DNA from: Roridomyces roridus
Taxonomy: Eukaryota > Basidiomycota > Agaricomycetes > Agaricales > Mycenaceae
Direction: 5' to 3'
Assembly: GCA_029378245.1 (NCBI GenBank)
Contig: JARKIF010000028.1
Coordinates: 620,001-684,000, forward strand
Length of the DNA stretch: 64,000 bases
Numbering within the stretch: the stretch's first letter is position 1; each line of letters opens with the position of its first letter. The position numbers were made by a program, and so were the translations under genes. Below the pieces are notes generated by a model. It was not told where the DNA came from. It made no database searches and saw only the letters and a list, made by a program, of their open reading frames with translations. This document shows, in pieces, positions 21,758-32,866 of the stretch.

Positions 21758-22662
21758 AGGATTGATGCCAATGTGTGGTGGACCCGGGAATTAGAGTAGC
21801 CTTTTCGTGGCTCTCGGGATAAGTAAGTTGAGAAATCAGCCGAAACTAATAACTCTTTGACAAAGTATAGCAAGCTACAAATTGCCTTCACACTCTTTTG
21901 AGCGATCTTTACCCCCTAGTCACTACTGTGAACTACTCTCGTGAAAGATTTCACCACTTAGTCACCTTCGGCGATGCCGCGCCGTGTGACGTGTGGATGG
22001 AAGTTTTATGTGATGCGTTTACTTTACGCACTATGGATAAGATCTCTCCTCACCATTGCCTTAGCTATAGGCCACATGCCCCCTTCAACATATAGGGACC
22101 TTCCACACCGTTACCTGACGGCTTTATTTCTTTCCAACTGTTGGTTAAAATACGGCGAAGGCCACCAAGCAGTCAAACGTACACATCTTTAGTAGACATG
22201 CCGCCCATTTCCCGTGTTTATAACTTGAGCATGCAAATATGTTTTGCACACCGGCGGAGGATTTATCCTCTCGAGCGAATCATTGTCCCTCTCCGAAGAG
22301 GTGGGGCTAAAAATGTTCCTACGGCTCGCCCTTGCAGGTTTCCCGTTTCCCATCCCATTACTGGGGGAGGGATCTCCGCCTCGCTTCCCGTGCTTAACGC
22401 CACTTCTGACGCAGACTTGCCTTGCAGTGGTCTCACACGAGTCACTAACCCACAGTCGCTTATCGGATCATTTCTTCGAGGGAGTTAGCTCCAAAGGTCA
22501 CCGTTCATCGAACCGTGTCACAGTGTCCTGTCGCTTACGCGTCGGGTGGTTTTTACCTAAATCTGTGATCTCTAACATTTGTCGTGATCCAAGGGTGCAC
22601 ACTGCACCTATGAAGACCTTTTATCGTGTCGACAAAAACACGCGTTGAAAGGGGATGAGCCG
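21758..22662. other. Stretch without a supported gene
   Basis: Overlapping open frames at 22141-22648 lack recognisable motifs. No repeat boundary was found. Confidence 0.35.
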
Positions 22663-23283
22663 CTAAGCCCACCTTTTACTTCCCTTCCCTTTTCCCCTCT
22701 TCGATGTCTGGGGCGGGGGGCAGCAACAGCTACCCTCAGCAATTCCACAGGAGCCAAGAGGTCGGCATCCATAGCAACTGCCACCTATTATCCCTCCGCA
22801 ACCGTCGGGACAATAGATCGGCTTACAACTTGCAGTGTAAGGTGGTTCACTAGCCTGGAGAGACCTCTTCTCTTTGGCATCCACCATACTCTTTTGCTTT
22901 GGCTTTGCAGCCCGGCTCTTGGGTTTTCTTGACGGCACGCTCTTCGCCGGCTTGACAACCGTTTTAGCCGTTGAGGGGCCGGCAGGGGTCACCACCACCT
23001 TCGCGGGTTTACGCGCTGGTGGCAGCTTCCTCACCCGGACTCTTTCCCTCTTCCTCTTACCCGAACGACAGCCCCGTTTCCGAGGGTGCCGCCGCGCAAG
23101 AGAGGAACTCGCCTCCACCACCAGAGTCCCTTTCACAGGTGGATCATTGGGCTTTTCAAACTCAGCCCTCACCACGCGCAGCCATGATGTCTTATCGGCA
23201 TGGCATCCGAATCCTCTCTCGAGTGCATTTGACAAGGTTTTGTACGCCTTAAGTGCACGCAAAGGTTCAAGATTTTTAATCAT
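22663..23283 (-). CDS. Hypothetical basic protein with Cys/Gly-rich tail
   Basis: A single frame of 206 residues. The first 60 residues look globular (LRALKAYKTLSNALERGFG, SWLRVVRAEFEKP). The middle is extremely Lys/Arg/Pro-rich (ARKPAKVVVTPAGPSTAK, KPKSRAAKPKQK). The end has about a dozen cysteines in Gly-rich context (YCPDGCGGIIGGSCYGC). I do not recognise a family. The basic linker could bind nucleic acid and the tail could hold metal, but this is inference. It lies in repeat-rich surroundings and may be a transposon-derived fragment or a chance frame. Confidence 0.3.
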   Translation of the reverse strand: MIKNLEPLRALKAYKTLSNALERGFGCHADKTSWLRVVRAEFEKPNDPPVKGTLVVEASSSLARRHPRKRGCRSGKRKRERVRVRKLPPARKPAKVVVTPAGPSTAKTVVKPAKSVPSRKPKSRAAKPKQKSMVDAKEKRSLQASEPPYTASCKPIYCPDGCGGIIGGSCYGCRPLGSCGIAEGSCCCPPPQTSKRGKGKGSKRWA

Positions 23284-24564
23284 GTGGTGCCTTTGTAGAG
23301 AGTGGTGTTACATGGGTTGAACAGAAGAAGACCCCCTGTCACTCAAACCCTTTCTGGATTTTACGTCCTACACACATTCATTTACATGATGCTTGGGATC
23401 CCAGTAGCGTTGTGAATTTCCTTCTTTCACGCTAACGTGTAGAATTTGCGGCCTTAGCGGGCTCGACAGGTTTGGCACGTGAAGCCTTCTACAAAAAACC
23501 CTGACATGGGAGGAAGATGATATGGGTCTCCGTCTCTGCAACATTGGCCCGGCTTAAGGAGAGGCACGAGTATACATTCGCGAATACGTTGGGAATACGA
23601 ATATTCGTCAAAGTTCGAAAAATGATATTAGCATTCGCCGTGATTATTGATGGTGCATATTCGTGGATTAGTAAGCACTATTCGCGAGTATTGACGAGTA
23701 TTTGCAAGTGGCAACTATTTCCACTCAACAAGCTTAAATGCTCTCTAGCGGTGAAGAGTCCACAAATCCTCAATTGATAGTAGCTTTAGAAAGTGTAATC
23801 TTATTGAGTTGACTGAGAACTGGTGTTCTTCATTCATCAATGAGTCAATCAGAGCCTTTCAGAGGTCTATCAACTGTGAATACAGATGTTCACTGATAAA
23901 AGATACTCTTTTTGCAGGGGCCGTTGGTGACCGAAGACAAAGCAGTAGAGGATGAATCAGGCAGTAAGCGGCGTTATTCAGACGTCAGACGGCGAACACA
24001 CAGTTGTACTTGATGTGAGGGCACTTTTTGTATTCAGTACTATGTACCGCATACAAAGGGGACCTGGGTAACTACTTTTCTTCGAGCCCTTATATACCCC
24101 CTCCTCTGCGGCATCCGCAGCAGTCCGCAGCTTCAAGAAGCATCAGTGTGAGTTCAAAAGGTGGTCATAGGTTCAACCCCGCAGTTGCGCAGCTAGAGAA
24201 GATTATTCTACAAAGAAATGCACAACCGGTTTTTCCGAGGTTCTATCGAGGCTCGACTCGAGTGCACTGCACTCATTGCATCGAGATTCAGCCGTGACTG
24301 CCGGTATTGAGGCTATTATTGGTATCTCAAACATGTTGAAATTGTAGTCCTGATCTAGTTGAATTCTGAATTCACGCCGTAAGGGAGAATGACGGTAAAA
24401 CGGAACAGCATTTTACTTCAAAGTTCAGGTATACCTTCAGTAAAGGCTGGTACAACTTAGGCGAGGCGTGACACAGTCGAAATATACCCGATATGGAAAT
24501 GCCGAAGAATTTTGGTTGATGTTTTCTCGTGGTATCTTGACAGATCTGGAGCAAGTAAAATACC
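23284..24564. other. Gene-poor stretch
   Basis: No supported gene. The stretch is AT-richer than the flanks of genes elsewhere and has only short open frames. Confidence 0.4.
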
Positions 24565-24742
24565 CTGCTTGCGCAGAAGCCATACGAGCCACCAGATGGC
24601 TTTTTTGACGTGCGCGTCCTATAGCTAATTTAGGCAGCAAAAGCCATTCAATGGCTCCACGAGCCAAGTTTAGCAGAGTGGAGCCATATGACGTGCACGG
24701 CCAAAAAGCCATTACGTGGCTCGTATGGCTTCTGGGCAAGCT
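24565..24742. mobile_element. Small foldback element, about 178 bp
   Basis: The left end contains CAGAAGCCATACGAGCCAC and the right end its reverse complement GTGGCTCGTATGGCTTCTG, flanked by GCTTGCGC and the partner GGGCAAGC. The match continues inward (GATGGCTTTTTTGACGTG against CACGGCCAAAAAGCCAT). The whole unit can fold into one hairpin. There is no coding capacity. It is a MITE or foldback repeat; target duplications are not clear. Confidence 0.7.
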
Positions 24743-27700
24743 CTCTAATGGAGGTCTTGTTTCTGTTGGGTCACAAGGATGTACTGATTAAATTACAGGG
24801 CCCCAATGTTCCGAGAAGTGAGTGAACCAGCGACCAAGCATGTCGAACCCGCTCCCACGGTCCCAGATTTATGGCCAAAACGGGTATAATCTTGACAATT
24901 GTTCCCGCACCCTGCGACCTCCCGGCTAAGTCCTACCAGTCCCTGCGGGCACCAATACCTCCCCCTGCAAAAGTGCCCGTGGGACTGGTTCGAGTCTACG
25001 GAACGTCGGAGTTTGATGCAAATGAGTGGGTGCCGAGATGCCGATCACTTCGTATCATTGTTCGTAACAGCAGCAGAGCGCGGCACGTTCGGTTTTGAAC
25101 AGTCTTGTACACTGACTCGGAAAAAGTAATGGATCACGCGTGGTTCGAAATTGTTTGATGCATTGCTTCACAGCCACACCACTTCTGGGCAATGTTAAGG
25201 TCTTCGAAGGAAGCTTATAGGGGCTAGTATATACCTGTAAAATATTGAGTCGCCTGACCCTCTCCTTGCTGTAGCAGAGTGATCACAAAAATGAAAGTGA
25301 TCCATTTTAAAATCTGGTTTCCGTCAAATCCGCGTGTTTGATCTTTTATCTGGACTTAATGCTGCAGGTGCAACTGGAAATTGGGGGCCCAAAAATCCGG
25401 TCTCAAGTGGGTTGGTTGTGAAGCCCTTGGTCAATGAAGTGGTGACCACTAACACGGCAAAGGTGCCCATGGCCTGCCAGTAGTCTTTAATGAGAGGTCT
25501 CAAGCATGTATAGGGCAACTCTTCCAACTCTAAGGAGTGCCCCAATTACACAGGCGAGGTAACTGTGACCACCTCACACCCTATCAGGGTCAAAGAACTT
25601 CAACCACCGTTTGGCCACGGCTCTTTGGTGGCCTCGATCTTGAAATAGGGCCTTGCATGGTGTAAAAATCTGGCTGAATACAGTAGATGTGGGTCACTGA
25701 GTCACACCTGGAGTGTAAGAAAGGCAACTCATGCAGACTTGCATGGCGGGTGGTTGCCTGATGTTGATTTTTGCATGATCTGTATGTACAGCCTCAGCAA
25801 GGAGCCTCCCAAGAGCCCCAATAAGCCATATTTCTGGGTCTTAATTGATCAGTTGTCCCCTTTGGGATCCTATGAGATGCCTAGAAGATGCACAGACTTG
25901 GTGGTGTGATGGTTGACCCTATGGGAAAATTCGGCCACAGATCAATCCTGAAAAACAACACTGTCTGGTCTTGGGGCATATATGTAGCTCTGTTCCTGTA
26001 CTTGGGAGATTGGATTAATGGAGTAGAGTATCCTAGGCCTCATCCTGGTCAGTTTCTGTATGGCATTGACACTCACAACACCTGAGAACAAGTGCCGAAC
26101 TTTCAACCCAATGTTCAGCTTGGCAATGAAAATTGAATGGAGGACTCTGCACATTGAATTTCCACTTTTTGAGGTCAACTAAGCGTTTCTGGCATCCATG
26201 AGCTCCCACTGACAAGTTATACCATACAGGTAGGGGATCCTGGGCATGCGGGAGGATTATTTTACTGATTTCTTCATTTGATGTTTCTGAGTCCCTGAGC
26301 AGGCCGGAAGTGCACTGCTTTGGGTCACAGATGGAAGAAGGGATAGTGAAGAGGAGTTGTACAACTTTTTAGCTCATTTGGGCCAGTCGTTGCAGTGTTT
26401 CACGCCAAATAGTGTGGGTCAACCAAATGCAGAATAACAAATGGATCACATGTTCGCGTTTGACACGCCACCGGAGCCGAACAAAGCCGATTTCGGACTC
26501 CGATTTGTACCTGCTGATAATAGCCCTCCTAGTGCTCCTACTACACCCCACAACTAGTTTCCAATGTCCCTCCATGGGGCTTGACACCGTGTCCAATTTT
26601 CAAGATCTGGTGATCCATTACTTTTTCCGAGTCAGTGTACTTCCTCGCAAGCATCGGGCATCTCTGGGTGTGCCGAGATTTATTGATTTCTGTCTGTGCA
26701 TATACAGCGTGATCTGGTGATGATTTCGATGATTTCACACATGTGGCATCACACCGAATCTGATTATCTGCCTGATACTAATAGTACCACGCAATCTCTG
26801 GTGTGCATACGGTGCGAATTCAACCTGAATTCAACCAAAATTCAACTGCATTCAAATATTGATCCAGCTGAACACGGGGCATAGCATCATCACAGCCACT
26901 CGCTGCCAAAGGACTCTATCATCCGACCGGCTGCGGATGTGCTTGGGATGTGCGCCCTCCACGTGCCACCCTCATCCGTCTCTACGTCACGCGTCCCAGG
27001 CCACCTGATTCCCGTCCAGGCAAGGTCCTGGTCCTGGCAAGCTCTCTGCTTTCTTCTCGGTATCGGAGGCGTTCCTTCTCGGGGCCAAGAGTGCTTGTGC
27101 AACTCATTTCCGTTGCATTTCCGTGTGCCGTCACTGCCGTGCGTCTCCGCAGAGAATAGACATTCTTTATCTGGATGGCCTCGAGCCAATCAGCGGCTCC
27201 GAAGTCATATCCTTTTGAGTGTGAAGCTGATTCCGGCATGTAGATATGCTGATGTGTCGCGTCCAGGAGCATCCAGTGGTTTATGCATGCAGCTGCTGCT
27301 GTAAATTCATCCGTACATGTATCTGCAGACTGCCCCTCAAATTTTTAACGGTGGTGTGTAAGACCAGGCCTGTATAGGAATCCTCCCCACCTCTGCTTGC
27401 TGCATTTTCCTAGGCGGTCGGTGGTAGCTACTTCTTCAGGCTGAGTCCCTTCCTGTTCCCCCCGTTCATACGCTTCGGAACCTCGGCGTAACGTACTATG
27501 GTCATTGAAGACATGCAAGTCACCTCATGACCCCATCCTGCAGTGTACACCCTCCGTTCAACGTCCGTCTCGGAACCTCGGCGTACGATGTTCATCTCGT
27601 ACCCCCGCAAGAGTGGTGATTCCACGTCTCAAAGAAGCTTGAAAATTCTCAGGTCTATCACCGCCTGGGAGGAACAATGTCGTTGCTCACTGATGCTTTA

Positions 27701-27821
27701 AAGTTTACGGTCGCAAGCCTGCAGTCCATCGGCACCACGGGCGATTTCACTGATCCTGGGTGACATGTTCGGACCGACTTTGGATTATTTAAAGGGACTC
27801 ATGTTCATTCTGTTCTGCAGT
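24743..27821. other. Gene-poor, probably transposon-derived region
   Basis: No supported gene. A minus-strand frame at 26369-26596 ends HVIHLLFCIWLTHTIWRE and could be a trace of a LINE C-terminal region, but this is too weak to call. A TATTTAAAG motif at about 27785 lies 40 bases before the Copia insertion. Confidence 0.35.
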
Positions 27822-27826
27822 ACATC
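27822..27826. repeat. 5-bp target duplication ACATC, left copy
   Basis: ACATC lies directly before the 5' LTR and again directly after the 3' LTR (32867-32871), marking the Copia insertion. Confidence 0.9.
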
Positions 27827-28291
27827 TGTTGGCATATGGGAACGAGACGGAGGAATCTCGGTCAATCCGTCAGAAGACGACTACGCCGTAGTGAGAATAA
27901 TACTGCGCCGCAGTGCTCTGAGTAGTATATTGTTAGACGCGGAAGCGTAGCGTTGCAGACGGAGATTGGTGTTTGGAGGTGTTTGTATCCCGCCGTGATA
28001 TCCGGATGACCGCGTCATCATATCCCTCACTCGTTCTACCACATTGGTCGCGTGTGAGGGTATGTGGCTCCGTCTTCCGTTTCCTCAGTACCTGACCAGT
28101 AGTATAGTCTTCTAGATACTCATACTCTGGTACAGGTGAATATTAGACTCGTTCTACCACATTGGTCGCGTGTGAGGTCTTCTAGATACTCATACTCTGG
28201 TACAGCTTTCTACATATATAAGGCCCTGTAAATTTCATAGAATAAACAGACTTTTCCCCCATCTTGTATTCGACGTGAACATCTGCCAATA
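27827..28291 (+). repeat. 5' LTR of the Copia element (interrupted)
   Basis: The LTR begins TGTTGGCA and ends TGCCAATA. It measures 465 bp, of which 289 are a nested solo LTR plus one copy of its target duplication. The remaining 176 bp appear identical to the 3' LTR at 32691-32866. Confidence 0.9.
27931..28214. mobile_element. Solo LTR (284 bp) nested in the Copia 5' LTR
   Basis: The insert starts TGTTAGACGC and ends TTTCTACA (TG...CA) and is flanked on both sides by TATAT (27926-27930 and 28215-28219). The 3' LTR of the host element shows the empty site with a single TATAT. Inside, two words are each duplicated: CTCGTTCTACCACATTGGTC (about 28030 and 28149) and TCTTCTAGATACTCATACTC (about 28109 and 28179). 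Confidence 0.9.
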
Positions 28292-28303
28292 GGTTATGGG
28301 CCC
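28292..28303 (+). other. Primer binding site for half initiator tRNA-Met
   Basis: GGTTATGGGCCC directly follows the 5' LTR. It is complementary to the anticodon stem-loop of eukaryotic initiator tRNA-Met (GGGCCCATAACC), not to a tRNA 3' end. This indicates half-tRNA priming as known from Drosophila copia and yeast Ty5. Confidence 0.7.
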
Positions 28304-28411
28304 CGCGCCATACAACTAATACACGAATAAACATCAATATAGCGACACTCGACATTGTTCCATTGACCCATCCCAACGCCCATCTCACCATCACACTACC
28401 CGACTTCTACC

Positions 28412-31264
28412 ATGACCGACAGCACATCAACGACTCGGATCGAACTCCTCAATGAGGACAACTGGATGCCGTGGAAGCGCCGCATCGGCGCAATTCTTCG
28501 AGACAATGACCTTGAGGGTTATGTCGACGGCATCGAGCTTTTCCCGACGGCAGCTGACCCGTTAAAGCCCACAGCGGACGAGACGAAGGCTATCGGGGTA
28601 TGGATAAAGAAGGATGGGAAGGCAAGGAGCAAGATTGAGCTCGCCTTAGGTAATTCCCAGATGGTACATGTTGCGGGGGCATCGACGGCGCGTCAAATGT
28701 GGACGCAGCTGTGCACGGTCAAGGAAGCGCAAGGTCAGCTAGGGATCATGTCGTATCGGCGTAGATTATATCGCACAATTGCCGACGAAGGCAGCGACAT
28801 TGCGGCCCACATCACGGAGCTGCGTGCTATTCAAGAACAGCTCAACACCATGAACAGCCTGGTATCGGACCAGGAGTTCCTCATCGCCTTGATCACCTCT
28901 CTTCCCGAGTCTTGGGACACGTTCACTCGCTCATATCTGGCTGCGAACAACAGTGCACTCACCACAAGTCCCATATCCACATCCACCTCGACAACCGGCA
29001 CATCTGCCGCGACTATTACCGTGACATCCCACGAGTTAGTCGCCCTCATTCTGGAGGAACATCGTCGTCGTAAGGAGAAGGCCGGAGAATCGACAACGGG
29101 ATCAGCGTTATTCGGAAGGAACCAAACCCGCGCACCGACGGGATCCGACAGCGGCAAATGCTTCAATTGTGGAAGTCCCGGGCACATGGCTAGGGACTGT
29201 TGGAGCAAGGGAGGCGGCAAGGAAGGCCAGCGCCCCAATGATTGGAAGGGGAGGAAAGGGATCCGGAAAGGAAGGAAGGGCAATTCAGCTCACCTTGGCA
29301 CGAATGATAGTCGAGACGACTCTGGCCCTCACAGCGCATTTATGGCGTTCCATTCCAACCAACCTCACTTCGATACGCGTCTATCTAAAGACGCGTGGCT
29401 TGCAGACTCGGGCTGCACTGTTCACATCACGAACAATCGGGACATCTTCACGGAGTACACACCTGTCACTGGCGAAACGATAAACGGACTGGGCGACAAC
29501 GCTGTTCAGGCATGCGGTCGTGGAACAGTCACCCTGGAGAGCATCGTCAACGGCAAGAGGGAAACAATCAGTTTGTACAACACACTGTACGCACCTACGG
29601 CAGTCAATAATTTGCTGTCGGTTTCCCGCATTGACGAAGCAGGGGGAGCTACGTCGTTTAAGCAGGGCAAGGCTGAGATTCGGAATAGATCGGGACGGCT
29701 CGTCTTGGAAGCAAAGAAGAAATTCCGGCTCTACTGGTTGGACAACGTCCGCGCAGTGAGAGTTGGGAATAGAGCAAATCCCGCCGACGCCGAGAAATCG
29801 GACCCAGACAGCTGGGCAGCCTGGCATCGCAGATACGGCCATGTCTCTGACTCGACATTAGAGCTCATCATTCGCCACAACTCCGTTGAAGGACTCACCG
29901 TCAAACCCGACAGCAAATCCAACGCCGAGATTTGCGAGGCGTGCATCCAAGCCAAGATGCATCGCAAGCCATTCCCACACAAAGCCCTTCACCGTTCTGA
30001 GAACCCGGGAGAAGGCACTCACAGCGACCTATGGGGTCCTGCGCGCACACGGTCAACAGAGGGGAACTATTATTATATTTCCTTTACCGATGATGCGAGC
30101 CGTCGCAGAACAATTTTGTTCTTGAAGACGAAGGACCAGGCGAAAGCAAAGGTGCTGGAGTATGTCGAGTGGGTGGAGCGGCAGTACGGCTACAAGCCGA
30201 AGTGGATTCGCGTTGACGTGGGAACCGAGTACCTGAACGAGAAGCTCAAGTCAGCACTCGCATCGAAAGGTATTGGGTTGCAACCAACGGCACCTTATTC
30301 CCAGTCACAGAACGGCGTTTCTGAGCGAACCAACCGCACTCTACTCGAGTTGGCTAGAGCGATGTTAGCAGAGAAGAACTTACCAAAGAGTCTATGGGAG
30401 TTTGCAGTCACACATGCCGCATATATTCGCAACCGCTCGCCCAGCAAGGCGCTTCCCGATGGGAAGACGCCGCACGAGATATTCACGAAGGAGAAACCCG
30501 ATGTTTCTCACTTCCAGGAGTTCGGCGCGCCCGTATGGATTTTTCGCGAGGACGTCAAGAGCAACTCAAAGCTGGATGACAGAGCTATCAAGCATATATT
30601 TTGCGGCTATCTAGATGGACCCAAAGCAGTACGGTACTACGATTCGACGACACACCGCGTTAAAATCTCCCGCAACTTCACGTTCACCGACCCCGAGACG
30701 GCCTTCACCGAGTTTGATGTGCTATCCGAGGGGGAGAAAACAACGCCAGCGTCGAACAGCACATCTGCATCGATTCAGCAAGCACCAGGATCGACGGCAC
30801 AGCACGCACCTGGAAAGCTACCACTGTCCACACCCGCAAAGCCACCACCGCTGAAGAGCGAAGGGACTGCCGCGCCCACAACGCCCAGCAAAGCGACGCG
30901 CACAGCGCCGCAGCCGGTACCATCCACTCCACAGCTTGCAACAGAACTTGACCCCAAGCCAAATCAGCTGAATGCGATTCCGCTTCGGAGGCTTACCCGT
31001 CCGACTTCAGATCACAATTATCTGAAACTTGGAAACCCCGACGCGCGCAGAGGGCAATCTGACCGCCCGAATCGTACCCGCGACGCCGAGGATGATGGCG
31101 ACGACGGAGAGACCAGTGCGCACATCGCATACATGGCAGCACTCGGAGAGGTCGACGAGGCTAAGCCCAATATTCCGCGTAATATTGAGGAAGCACGCGC
31201 GTCGCCCGAATGGCCCAAGTGGCGTGAGGCGAGCCCGTTGGATGTCGTTGGGTATTTGACCTAA
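28412..31264 (+). CDS. Copia Gag-protease-integrase (polyprotein, 3' truncated by deletion)
   Basis: The frame encodes 950 residues. In order: a UBN2-type gag region ([16 protein letters not shown] near the start), a CCHC knuckle [14 protein letters not shown] (about 250), and the protease motif [14 protein letters not shown] (about 330). The integrase zinc region follows ([12 protein letters not shown]...[10 protein letters not shown]), then the DDE core with [15 protein letters not shown] and the Glu of [10 protein letters not shown], then a Pro/Ser-rich linker. The frame ends WPKWREA and then a short out-of-family tail and stop at 31262-31264, where an internal deletion joins the linker to the reverse transcriptase in another frame. 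Confidence 0.92.
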   Translation: MTDSTSTTRIELLNEDNWMPWKRRIGAILRDNDLEGYVDGIELFPTAADPLKPTADETKAIGVWIKKDGKARSKIELALGNSQMVHVAGASTARQMWTQLCTVKEAQGQLGIMSYRRRLYRTIADEGSDIAAHITELRAIQEQLNTMNSLVSDQEFLIALITSLPESWDTFTRSYLAANNSALTTSPISTSTSTTGTSAATITVTSHELVALILEEHRRRKEKAGESTTGSALFGRNQTRAPTGSDSGKCFNCGSPGHMARDCWSKGGGKEGQRPNDWKGRKGIRKGRKGNSAHLGTNDSRDDSGPHSAFMAFHSNQPHFDTRLSKDAWLADSGCTVHITNNRDIFTEYTPVTGETINGLGDNAVQACGRGTVTLESIVNGKRETISLYNTLYAPTAVNNLLSVSRIDEAGGATSFKQGKAEIRNRSGRLVLEAKKKFRLYWLDNVRAVRVGNRANPADAEKSDPDSWAAWHRRYGHVSDSTLELIIRHNSVEGLTVKPDSKSNAEICEACIQAKMHRKPFPHKALHRSENPGEGTHSDLWGPARTRSTEGNYYYISFTDDASRRRTILFLKTKDQAKAKVLEYVEWVERQYGYKPKWIRVDVGTEYLNEKLKSALASKGIGLQPTAPYSQSQNGVSERTNRTLLELARAMLAEKNLPKSLWEFAVTHAAYIRNRSPSKALPDGKTPHEIFTKEKPDVSHFQEFGAPVWIFREDVKSNSKLDDRAIKHIFCGYLDGPKAVRYYDSTTHRVKISRNFTFTDPETAFTEFDVLSEGEKTTPASNSTSASIQQAPGSTAQHAPGKLPLSTPAKPPPLKSEGTAAPTTPSKATRTAPQPVPSTPQLATELDPKPNQLNAIPLRRLTRPTSDHNYLKLGNPDARRGQSDRPNRTRDAEDDGDDGETSAHIAYMAALGEVDEAKPNIPRNIEEARASPEWPKWREASPLDVVGYLT

Positions 31265-32690
31265 AGACAGGTCAGCAAGGGGAGATTGTCCGCTACAAAG
31301 CGAGACTCGTAGCCAAGGGTTACTCACAAGTCCCCGGCGTCGACTACTTCGACACATTCTCCCCCGTCGTCCGTCTGGAATCAATTCGAGCGCTACTCGC
31401 CATCGCAGCTGTAAAGGATCTAGAGATGAGACAGTTAGACGTGAAGGGAGCGTATCTCAACGGAGATTTACACGAGGAGGTGTTCATGGATCAGCCTCCC
31501 GGTTTTGATGACGGCTCCGGACGCAAGTGTCGTCTGAGGAAGACGTTGTACGGTCTGAAACAGTCAGGACGAGAGTGTAATCGAAAGCTTCACACCATAC
31601 TCACCAAGTTGGGCTTTCACCGACTCGACGTCGACCACGGCGTGTATCTACGCCAAATCGGAGATCGTTACACGATTATCACGGTCTGGGTCGATGACTT
31701 ACTGCTATTCAGCAATCGCACCACCATGCTATCAGCCACAGAGGCTGCCTTGAAGAAGGAGGTCGAAATCAACGACCTCGGAGAGCCACAGAAGCTCATT
31801 GGTATCGAGATATACCGTGACCGTGCCACGAGAACCATCCAGATCTCGCAGGAACACTATATCGACGGAGTCTTGAGCCGTTACGGGTACCAGGAGATGT
31901 CGCCAGTTGCCACGCCGATGGACCCGAACGTCATCTTGGAGAAGAATCCCGCAGAAGGGAAGACCACCGACGAGCGAGGCCACAGCTTTGCCGAGTACAT
32001 AGGCTCGCTGATCTGGCTCGCAACCGTCAGCCGTCCGGCTATCGCATATGCCGTTGCGAGACTTGGAGCGTACACGAGCAATCCGAGCGCGACGCACTGG
32101 ACGGGAGTGAAGAGAGTGTTCCGGTACCTGAAAGGCACACGTCATCGACGGATCACTTTCGGAGGTTCGGACTACCGGTCCGACTCGGACTCGATCTTCA
32201 ACAACTACGGCGCTTATAGCGACGCCAACTTTGCATCCAACCCCGACGACAGCAAATCAGTCTCAGGGTATATTCACCTTCTTGCTGGTGGACCCATTGC
32301 TTGGCACTCGAAGAAACAGCCCACCGTTGCACTCAGCACCGCCGAAGCTGAATAAGTACTCAGCTCTTACCGCTGCGACACGCCATGCAATCTGGCTCCA
32401 ATATTTATTCCATGCACTTCCATTTGATTTCCCAGCGGAGAGCTCGACTCTGATCTATTCCGACAATCAATCGGCCATATCCATTGCGCACGATCCTCAG
32501 CACCATGCAAGATCAAAACATTTTCGTATAGAGAATCATTTTATTCGGGAATGTATCAAACAGGGTGTTATCAGTGTCCAGTACTGCCCCACCAACAACA
32601 TGGTTGCAGAGATTCTGACCAAAGCCTTGCCCCGCACGAAGCACGAACAATTCTGTTCGAACATGGGACTTCTGTCGGCTTGAGGGGGAG
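31242..32690 (+). pseudogene. Copia reverse transcriptase/RNase H, frame-broken
   Basis: The reading begins within [18 protein letters not shown], without the usual start of the RT domain. It continues [47 protein letters not shown] and the catalytic [11 protein letters not shown], into RNase H ([25 protein letters not shown]). After STAEAE at about 32353 a 4-base insertion (TAAG, beside TACTCAG) brings a stop. The family sequence resumes in another frame (LTAATRHAIWLQY, KHFRIENHFIRE, ILTKALPR) to a stop at 32683. Two breaks make it inactive. Confidence 0.9.
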
Positions 32691-32866
32691 TGTTGGCATA
32701 TGGGAACGAGACGGAGGAATCTCGGTCAATCCGTCAGAAGACGACTACGCCGTAGTGAGAATAATACTGCGCCGCAGTGCTCTGAGTAGTATATAAGGCC
32801 CTGTAAATTTCATAGAATAAACAGACTTTTCCCCCATCTTGTATTCGACGTGAACATCTGCCAATA
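32691..32866 (+). repeat. 3' LTR of the Copia element
   Basis: 176 bp, TGTTGGCA to TGCCAATA, preceded by a polypurine tract and followed by the ACATC target duplication. Confidence 0.95.

Larger units (their letters stand above)
27827..32866 (+). mobile_element. Ty1/Copia LTR retrotransposon, young but defective
   Basis: Order: LTR, primer site, gag zinc knuckle, protease, integrase, reverse transcriptase, RNase H, polypurine tract (GAGGGGGAG at 32682-32690), LTR. Integrase before reverse transcriptase defines Copia. The two LTRs look identical outside the nested insertion, so integration is recent, yet the coding region has an internal deletion and a frame break. It cannot encode a full polyprotein. 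Confidence 0.95.

Noticed and set aside
22141..23283. Virus-derived segment suggested by the Lys/Arg/Pro-rich protein
   Set aside because: Composition alone is no evidence; no capsid, polymerase or packaging motif is nearby.
26369..26596. LINE C-terminal region on the minus strand
   Set aside because: Only a loose resemblance (IWRETLQRLA) with no cysteines or neighbouring RT; below the level needed for a call.
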